Shown here: positions 56,577-64,000 of the stretch, in pieces | Numbering within the stretch: position 1 is the first letter of the stretch | Layout: each line of letters begins with the position of its first letter | Source of the DNA: Fulvia fulva | Lineage: Eukaryota; Ascomycota; Dothideomycetes; Mycosphaerellales; Mycosphaerellaceae | Assembly: GCF_020509005.1 (NCBI RefSeq) | Contig: NC_063021.1 | Coordinates: 124,001-188,000 of the forward strand | Length of the DNA stretch: 64,000 bases | Reading direction: 5' to 3' | The notes under the pieces: generated by a model | The model's input: the letters and a program-made list of their open reading frames with translations, nothing else | What the model was told of the DNA's origin: nothing | Database searches by the model: none | Translations under genes and position numbers: made by a program

Positions 56577-59500
56577 GGTTATAAGCCCGAGTTAGCAACT
56601 CGGTGTTTTACCCTCGACAAAGTCGTATTGGAGTTATTCCTCTTTAGAACAAAAGGAAGGCAGACTAGAGGCCGCACCCGCATTGTATAGGAAGCTACAG
56701 CCGCGCTATAGGTGCATATAAGACGTGAAAGAGCCTAGTAAGGCACTGTCAGACTCCGAGTCAGGGAGCCTGTACTAATACCTTAGACAAGTAGGCGAGC
56801 TTACTAAGAAGAGTCGCTCTCCGGACATCGCGTTCGTATCGACTAACTGTTCATTCTGAGAGAGCCGTAGTGTCTTAGAAACCCCCTCTACTAAGAGAGT
56901 TACGCTATAGTGTCTTAGCACTAACACGATCCTTACCGACCGACTTTCCTCCTCTTCCCGGCGGATAGCCATCCTCTCCGCTATTAACCTCGCGTTCGGT
57001 TTATCCCATTTCGATCCGATCGCGTACGACCGAATACATCCTTTTACCTAAGGGCAGCCAACCTGTCCCTCAACTTACAAAAAATGGAGAACGAGACTAG
57101 GTTTATAAGAAAGAGAGCAGCACCTCTTCTGACAAGAGAGAACTACGAAACATAGTTCAAGCTAATGAGAATACACCTGGTATCAAAGCAGGTTGACTAG
57201 GTCCTCGAAGACATCATCACGGACATTCCCGCTACAACCCTATCTATAGCGACACCCTCTACATCATCGGAGTCATCCCTTCCTTTGGATCAAGCGATAA
57301 GGAAGGCATCGTACAGACGGCACAATGCAACGGCCCTGTATAAGATGTACATCGTCTGTCGACAGATGACTAAGAGATGACATACGAGATCCGGTATACG
57401 AAGGAGTTATAGAAATGGGCTGAAGCTAAATATAAGAGAAGACTTCTCGCTACTGGAAGAAGTTTGCTTCAGCAATACACCAATTTCGTGATGACAGAAG
57501 ACCAGTCTATAGATGACGCCTGGCAGGAGCTTAGCTCAATTGTAAGGAGGGCTGTTTCAATCTCGCCTCAGTTCCAAGACATCAAGACTAAGGACAGAAA
57601 GATCCAGCAACTCTTAGCAGCTCTGCTAGACTCATTTGGCTCAATTCGCGATGTAATTGATGCCTAGGTGAATCTCTCACCACAAGACATTCTTGCAATT
57701 CTTAGGGAGAAGCAAGAATCAATGATTCATTAAGGGACAGCCATGTTCGCTAAGAAGGGTTTCTAGGGCAAGCTCACGTGCCATCTCTACGGTGGTGACC
57801 ATTTTATGAGCAAGTGCCCACACCTTTCTACAGCTTAGCAGGCTGTTAGGAACAAGGACAAACTACCTAGGGTTACCTACCCTGCTAAGAGACAACCGTC
57901 ACCACCTCGTAGGAGGTCATTATCACCAAACCTTCGTGATGTCCTCAAGGTAATGACGGACCTTGCAAAGCAGATGAAGGAGAGCCGCAAGCCAAAGGCC
58001 TCCTCTAGTAAGCCTGCAAGGGCCCATGCGACCCAGGAAGACGTATCAGACCCTGAGATACCATCAGAAGATGATGATGTTGATGAGGTTGCCCATTCCA
58101 CTGTGGAAGCCAAAGGCAAGTACCCCTCGTCCGAGTGGTTGCTTGACTCTTGTGCATCATCATATATGACTGACTAAGATTCACTATTCAGGACACTGAA
58201 GCCTCTTCAAAAGAGGAAGTGGATCAAGGTTGGGGGTGGCTATCTACAAGCTACACATATAGGAAGTGCAGTAATGGGTGGTCCTTCTAGAAAGCAAATT
58301 GTCTTAGAAAATGTCCTGTTTGTTCCTAGCCTTAGAGTTAGTCTTGTTTCGTGGAATCAGTTCAGCCAACAGTTTGCTATCTAACTACCCAGTTTCACCC
58401 TAAAATCCTTGTCTAGTAAACCCGTTGTCCAGACCAAACTTCGAGGAGGAGTACCGTTTATCTACTCGATCTCGAAAATTCTTGAGCCATAGTATGCTGG
58501 TATACTCTCTTAAGAACGTGACGGTACCGCTATAGCTAACACTAAGTCCGAAGATCAGTAGGAGCTATAGCATAGAAGATGTGCACACCTTGGCAAGGGA
58601 CTACTAGGAAACCTGTATAGAGTCACTAACAAGAAAGATCCCATTCCTGTTCCTTCTGAACACTAGAATTGCAAGGTCTGCTCCCTTGCAAACATAAGGA
58701 AGTTCAAAGGACCTGCCACAGAGAGGAAAGGGGAGAGGCTGGCCCTTATCTCCATTGACATCTGTGGGCCTTTTCAGGGCGCAGTCTCTAGGCTAGGATA
58801 CAAATATTAGCTTGAGATTGTAGACAACTTCTCTAGGAAGAAGTAGGTAATCCCTTTGAAGGCCAGGAGCGACGCTCCTACAGCCCTACGGGATTAGAAG
58901 GTCTAGGCAGAACGGCAGTCAAGGTGCTTTCTATCTGCGATCCGTAGTGATAGTGCAAAGGAAATTCTCGCCTTGCTAAAAGAGTAGGAGAAGGAGTTTG
59001 GCACTCAGATGGACACAACTGATGCCTACAACTCTCTTCAAAATGGACCTGTAGAAAGGTCAATTCAAGCCTCTAAGAACACAGTCCGGGCTATGCTTAA
59101 AGACTCTAGCATACTAGTTGAGTTCTAGCCAGAAGCTTTATAAGCACAGACTGTGATCAGAAACAGACTGCCTAATGGTCCGATCATTGATAGTATTGCT
59201 CTTTCACCAGAAGAAGCCTTTACTAGCTAAGTACCGTCAGTCGACCATTTCCGCGTCTAGGGATGCAAAGCTGTGGTCTATATAGACCTAAGAGCCCAAC
59301 CTCAAGGCTTGAGGAGAGACAAGTTGATGAACCGAGGAAAAGAAGCCGTGTTTGTGGGCTACTCAGAAAACACCACAAAACAATAGCTGTTCTGGGATCC
59401 CGACATAAAAGCAATAAAAGCGTATAGTCACGTCGACTGGTTTGAGAATGAGAAGGGGGGAGATATAGATCTTGGTATCACCTTCACTAACTAGCCGAGT

Positions 59501-60188
59501 CGAGCGCCACAGCGCAATCCTATTAGGAGGAAGCCCTTTAGGGCGAAATTTTCCGATAGGGGATTATCAGAGACACCGTTACGAAGGCTAGGAGAAAATA
59601 TTGAGGCGGTTTTAACACTGTCGAAGGCCGATAACGGTGGATCTATACAGAACCTACCCAAGTCATCAACACCACAGCAACCGCTATTTGTGCAACTTCC
59701 CCCTCCCCTAAAGGACATTGGGGAATACCAGAAGTTTGGAGATCAGGGTACTCTAATAAAAGAAAAAGAAGATGTCGTTCAGTTCGACCCATCCGAACAC
59801 CTAGCGCTACCTTAGGTTGCAGGCAACAAGAGGTCAAGGGGGGACGGAGATGATAACTCTAAAGAGCATAAGGCTAAACACTATAAGGCTCTTATCGCCT
59901 AGATGTTCCATCTAGACCCTACAATGAGCTAGGTAGAGGAGATTCTGAACGACGTGGAAGAACATACATTTGCTGCTGTTAGGTAGGCCATAGCCTATCA
60001 GTAGGAAGTGCCAATCCCAAAGTCCTATAAGGCAGCCGTAGGAGACCCCGAATAGGGACATATATAGAGAGAGGCAATCGAGAACGAACTTATTGCCTTA
60101 GTAAGCAACAACACCTAGGAAGCAGTTGTACCGCCAAAGGGTACGAATCTAATTACTTCTAGGTAGGTCTTTGATGTGAAAAGAATGA
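56343..60188 (+). mobile_element. Copia retrotransposon C, lightly mutated, 3'-truncated
   Basis: A 234-bp 5' LTR (56,343-56,576), primer-binding-like GGTTATAAGCCCGAG (56,577-56,591), and Gag from ATG 57,084 (MENETRFIRKRAAPLLTRE, first TAG at a Gln or Trp codon). Then come a zinc knuckle at 57,777-57,820 (CHLYGGDHFMSKC, second Cys changed to Tyr), the protease (LLDSCASSYMTD), integrase (HRRCAHLGKGLLGNLYR, CKVCSLANIRKFKGPA, ISIDICGPFQG) and the start of the reverse transcriptase region. It stops abruptly at 60,188 within KRMI, where LINE sequence begins. Many CA/TG sites are intact; stops are TAG at former TGG or CAG codons. It is the same family as Copia B. Confidence 0.88.
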
Positions 60189-60189
60189 T

Positions 60190-62188
60190 ATTTATACTTA
60201 GCCTAAATCGTATAGACTAATCGTACTTCTAAACACGATAGGGAAGGTCCTAGAAAAGATAGTAGCCTAGAGACTTACGTAGCTAGCCGAGGACAACTAC
60301 GTACTCCTAGTAATATAGATAGGGGGAAGAAGCTAGCGATCGATACTAATAGTATTAGAGCTAATTACGGAGTAAATTTAGACCCTCTAGTACTACGGTA
60401 GGAACCGAGCGGCGCCCTTACTATCCCTCGATATCGTAGGAGCCTTCGATAACGTCTTATACTAAAGGCTAATATATATCCTATAGTAGAAAGGCATCCT
60501 CTATTAGGTAACGAAGTTCGTCTACTCCTTTCTCTAGGAACGGACGACATACCTAGTCCTAGGGAGGTATACGTCCGACCCGGTAAAGGTAGAGGCTAGA
60601 ATACCTTAGGGATCTACTCTCTCCGCTGTCCTATTTCTAATATTTATATATGATCTAATCCCCCTACTTACCTCTCTATAAACCTTAGTATCGGGATTCG
60701 TAGACGATATAAACATTCTAGCCTAGTTAGACTCGATAGAGGAGAACTGTTACCTTCTTAAAGATAGGTATAAGAAGTACGAGGAGTAGGTAAAGAAGTA
60801 TAGTGCCCGGTTCGCCCCTAAAAAGTACTAACTTATATACTTTAGTAAAGCGAGAATATACTATAATATAAAGGCGGCGGTAAGAATCTTAGGCTACGAC
60901 ACTAAGCTATTAGCGGAGCTACGAGTACTAGGGATCTAGCTCGACCCGAAGCTAAGCCAGAACGTATAGATTAAGAAAGCCTAGAGTCGAGCGTAAGTTA
61001 ACAAAGCCTCGATAAAGAGGCTTACGGCGTCTATATAGGGAGTAATATTCGATAAGGTAAGGGTAATATATAAGGCGATCGTTAGACTAGCTATATTATA
61101 CGGGGCATAGATTTAGAGAATAGGAGGCGTAGGCAAGCCGATCTCGAAACAGATAGAGCAACCCCTAAATAGGATATAGGTAGGTAACCTACGTAGGATA
61201 CTAGGCGTATATAAGATAACGTTAATAAGCACGGTAGAAATAGAGACGGGAACACTACTAATCGGCTAATATATCCGGGGAATAAGAATTTAATATACGG
61301 TAAAGACGATAGATTACCTAGTATAAACTACGATCTAGGAGGTAAAGAATAAGATAGAAAACCGCTACCGGAGAGGGGCTAGACATAGGACAAGCTAAAA
61401 AGAGGAAGACCTTACTACCTTTACGGCCGTATAGACAAGCACCGAATAGCTAGCACGAAAAGAGGAGGAGCGTAGGACTCGCTAGGCCGGCGGGAGCAAG
61501 GCTAAGACCTAAAGCCTAGCGGAATAGATAGCGAGCTACCTATAGGAGTAGGACTAGAAAAGGAAGCCCCCTAAGACAATAGGCCCGATAGTACTCCGAG
61601 CCTTCTAGAGACATAATTACTAGCTATATAGGGACCTAATAAGGGCCGAAGCAAGTATAGCGATCCAAATTAGGTCCGAATATATTAGATTAAGGGCCTA
61701 CCTATTTAGGAGACGCGTACTAGACATCTAAAGCCTAGCCTACTAGTATAGCTACCTATCCTAAAACCTAGAACATATACTACTACGATGGCCGTAGTAG
61801 GCGAGAGGTAGGGGAAATTAGAAGCACTAAGCGGGAAGGAGAGACTATAAGTCAATTACTAGGGACAAAGGTAATATTCGCCGAATCTCTAGGTAGATAC
61901 TATAGTAGGGATACCTCTAGTAGTTTGGCCTCGCTAGCGAGACGGAGGAGTAGATAGATAAGAGGCGGAAGCTAGGGGGGTTATAGATAGGGTAGTTATT
62001 AGGGCAAGCCTATAATACTAGCGTACCCTTAATAAGGGAAATATAAGACGATAACGAGAGGGAAAAGATAGGCGGGAAGGAGGAGGGGTTTTTACTAATA
62101 CGGTTTCCCCTCTATATATACAAAAACAAGATAGTATAGCTATATAGGCCAAAGGGCACTATAACAGCTTAATGAAATATCTATCTAT
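60190..62188 (+). mobile_element. Tad1-type LINE, 3' part with reverse transcriptase
   Basis: The plus strand, with few stops, reads LLNTIGKVLEKIVA, LLSLDIVGAFDNVLYQRL, KVEAGIPQGSTLSPVLFLIF, VSGFVDDINILAQLDSIEE and FAPKKYQLIYFSKA: LINE reverse transcriptase motifs in order, with the FVDD active site near 60,695-60,720. The C-terminal region and the short 3' tail (ATCTATCTATCT) follow, ending at the 15-bp target duplication. It is probably the 3' half of the LINE whose ORF1 lies at 37,977-39,822; the endonuclease part between them is missing. Confidence 0.82.
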
Positions 62189-62203
62189 CTATATAGATAT
62201 AAG
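62189..62203. repeat. Right copy of the 15-bp target site duplication
   Basis: CTATATAGATATAAG, identical to 37,962-37,976. Confidence 0.8.
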
Positions 62204-64000
62204 ATCCTGACCTTAATAGATAAGAAGTGACAAGCTAATAAATAGGGATAAAGAAGTAGTGTTTATTAGGTATATTAAAAATATAGCTAAAGCCTAGCTC
62301 TTTTAGGAACTAGACATAAGAGCTGTTAAATAACATATATATATAGACTTCTTTAAGAACTAGCCTAGAGGTGATATAGGTCTCAATGTTCTACTATTGA
62401 ATCTACTAAGCAGTACACTAGCTAGGAAGCCCTTAGGAAGGCCGAGGAACAACGTATCCTTAGGACAATCTACCTACTATTTAGGCGTCTATTAGAGCAC
62501 CCCCGAAATAGATCAGCTAATTGAGAGCCCTAAAGTCGCTCAGCCGAGAAAGCTGTTTATATAACTTCCCTAACCTCGGGAGAACGTAGGGGAATTTCAG
62601 AAAATCGATTAGCTAATTAAGAGAAGCTCCCTAGATCCCTAGGAAATAGACGTTACTAGGTTATAGGTAACAGTCCCTAAATTATCTCTTAGAAAGAGAA
62701 GGGCTAACTATAATGTTAAGAGCTATAATATAAAACAGAAAGCCCTAAAATCTATAGTCCCTAAGCCCGAACTAACTACTAAAGTAGAAGAAGTAATAGA
62801 GCTCTTAGAGAACCTTACTACTTTTTACTAAGCTTTCTTTATAGCTATATAATTAGTAGACAGTTCAATACTATAGGATAGCGAATGCCTAGAAGAAGTT
62901 AAGGAAATATCCTTTGTAGTAACTATAGAAGCTATTATGTAGAAGTAAGAGATCCTAATTCCAAAATCCTATAAGGATACTATAAATAACAAGAAATGGG
63001 GACATCTTTAGAAGGAAGTAATCTAAAAGGAACTAGATGCTCTATAGAGTAATAATACCTAGAAAAATTCTGTTCTACTAAAAGGAGCAAATCTAGTTAT
63101 ATCAAGATAGGTCTTTAATATTAAGAGAAGTATTAGTAGAGCTATTGAAAAGTTCAAGGCTAGAATAGTTATAAGGGGCTTCTTATAGAAGTTTAGTTTT
63201 GACTTTATTAGAGACATTTATACCTATAGTAAGATAGGACACCCTTAGGGTGTTTATAGCTATTGTATATAAGAAGGATCTTCATCTTTACTAAGTAGAT
63301 ATGAACAATGCATTCATAGAAAGCACCCTCTATAAAGACATCTCTATGTTACTACTACTAGGAGTTGAGCTTCTACTAAATATAGTGTTTAAAATCCTTA
63401 AAAGCTTATATAGACTTAAGCAAGTAACTAGAGATTAGAATCAACTCTATATATTAAAGCTTAAAGAGATTGGATCTATATAGTCTAAAGTAGATCTATA
63501 TCTACTTGTCTAAAAGAAGAGGGAGATCATAATCCTTATATATATATAGATAACATTCTCATTAGTATACTAAAGTTAATAGATATTCTCTAGTTCAAAA
63601 GAGAACTTAGTAAGATCTTTAAAATCAAAGATTTAGATAAACCTAAAAAGATCCTTAGTATAAGAGTCATAAGGGACAGGAAGAGAGGAATCCTAAAACT
63701 TAACTAAGGACACTTTATTAGGGATAGCCTAGCTAAGATAGGAATGAACTATAAGAAGGCAGTACCTATACACTTACCTATAGACAGCTATAAGGCCCTT
63801 AAACCTTCAAGCTATATAGATAAGAGGTGTAATAAGGCAGAGTACTAGAGTATTAATAGTACTTAGATAGAGCTAGTAATAATTATAAGGCTAGACATTG
63901 CTTTTGCCCTAGGAAGGATAAGCTCATTTATAAGTGACCTATTCACCTACTTTATAAAGGCTTTAAAGAAGATCACTAGGTACCTAACATTATACCCTGA
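62189..64000 (+). mobile_element. Copia retrotransposon, 3' part (continues from 37,976, runs off the window)
   Basis: Continues the integrase C-terminus (SDKLINRDKEVVFIRYI) and proceeds to reverse transcriptase motifs (KEVI near 63,015; IYIQITFSLVY near 63,540, weak; IIRLDIAFALGRISSFISD near 63,880-63,930; KALKKITRYL at the end). All are broken by stops. It has the same AT-rich, heavily mutated character as 35,020-37,976. The RNase H end and 3' LTR must lie beyond 64,000. Confidence 0.78.

Noticed and set aside
57464..58177. Two short open frames (57,464-57,667 and 57,953-58,177) that look like independent genes
   Set aside because: They are stretches of the Copia C Gag and protease between TAG stops.
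30020..64000. Possible centromere or subtelomere
   Set aside because: No telomere repeats, no satellite array and no subtelomeric helicase. A nest of RIP-altered transposons occurs in many chromosome positions, so the claim cannot be supported from this window.
30135..64000. An undescribed host defence or toxin system hidden in the ORF-poor half
   Set aside because: Everything that can be read there after allowing for TAG stops belongs to known transposon protein families; I see no non-transposon domain.

Overview
The window looks like a chromosome segment of a filamentous ascomycete (Pezizomycotina). The class Dothideomycetes is my inference, not proven. The evidence is short introns (50-77 nt) with GT...AG ends and CTRAC/TACTAA branch points, fungal-specific families (HET domain, TRI12-type MFS, NmrA, MAPEG, fungal F-box-like proteins), a typical fungal RPB2, and a transposon block with the signature of repeat-induced point mutation (RIP).

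Region 1, about 1-30,020, is ordinary gene space. Intact or nearly intact genes are: a NUDIX hydrolase (2302-2904), a VOC/bicupin protein (3479-4624), an RMD1/SIF2-type DUF155 membrane protein (5828-7839), RPB2 of RNA polymerase II (11702-15475, minus), an acidic LAA2-like AP-1/clathrin accessory protein (17991-19717), a small F-box-like protein (20239-20658, minus) divergent from an NTF2/SnoaL-like protein (20764-21237), a TRI12-type MFS efflux pump (23260-25010) convergent with a secreted DUF218 protein (25108-26259, minus), the spliceosomal zinc-finger protein SNU23 (26958-27599, minus), and a MAPEG membrane protein (29076-29636). Broken genes lie among them: a HET-domain gene with its middle deleted (8400-9217), an NmrA-like gene with a stop and two frameshifts (9622-10550), a HET N-terminal fragment (16840-17232), a frameshifted F-box-like gene (27655-28496), and a secreted-protein gene whose first exon carries a stop unless a longer intron is used (207-1094). 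Housekeeping genes (RPB2, SNU23, RMD1) are clean while accessory genes decay.

Region 2, about 30,020-64,000, has no host gene I can support. It is a nest of retrotransposons and DNA transposons. CA and TG dinucleotides are almost gone while CG remains, and TAG stops stand where Trp and Gln codons are expected. From left to right: a full-length pogo-like element (minus), a Gypsy 3' end with LTR, a 5'-truncated LINE interrupted by an internally deleted pogo element, and the 5' half of an old Copia element. That Copia is split by a 24-kb insertion bracketed by a 15-bp target duplication, and its second half resumes at 62,189 and runs off the window. Inside the insertion are a Tad1-type LINE in two halves (ORF1 near 38-39.8 kb, reverse transcriptase near 60.2-62.2 kb), an inverted LINE copy (39.8-41.9 kb), a Copia (minus) interrupted by a full-length LINE with its own 13-bp duplication, a complete Copia with both LTRs (50.2-55.8 kb, minus), a Gypsy-like 3' end, and a younger, lightly mutated, truncated Copia (56.3-60.2 kb, plus). 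The last two Copias form a 3.84-kb-arm inverted repeat.

I found no CRISPR array, rRNA, convincing tRNA or biosynthetic cluster. The most informative structures are the nested insertion history, the autonomous/deleted pogo pair, the asymmetrically mutated Copia palindrome, and a Copia primer-binding site that resembles an internal (half-tRNA) site.
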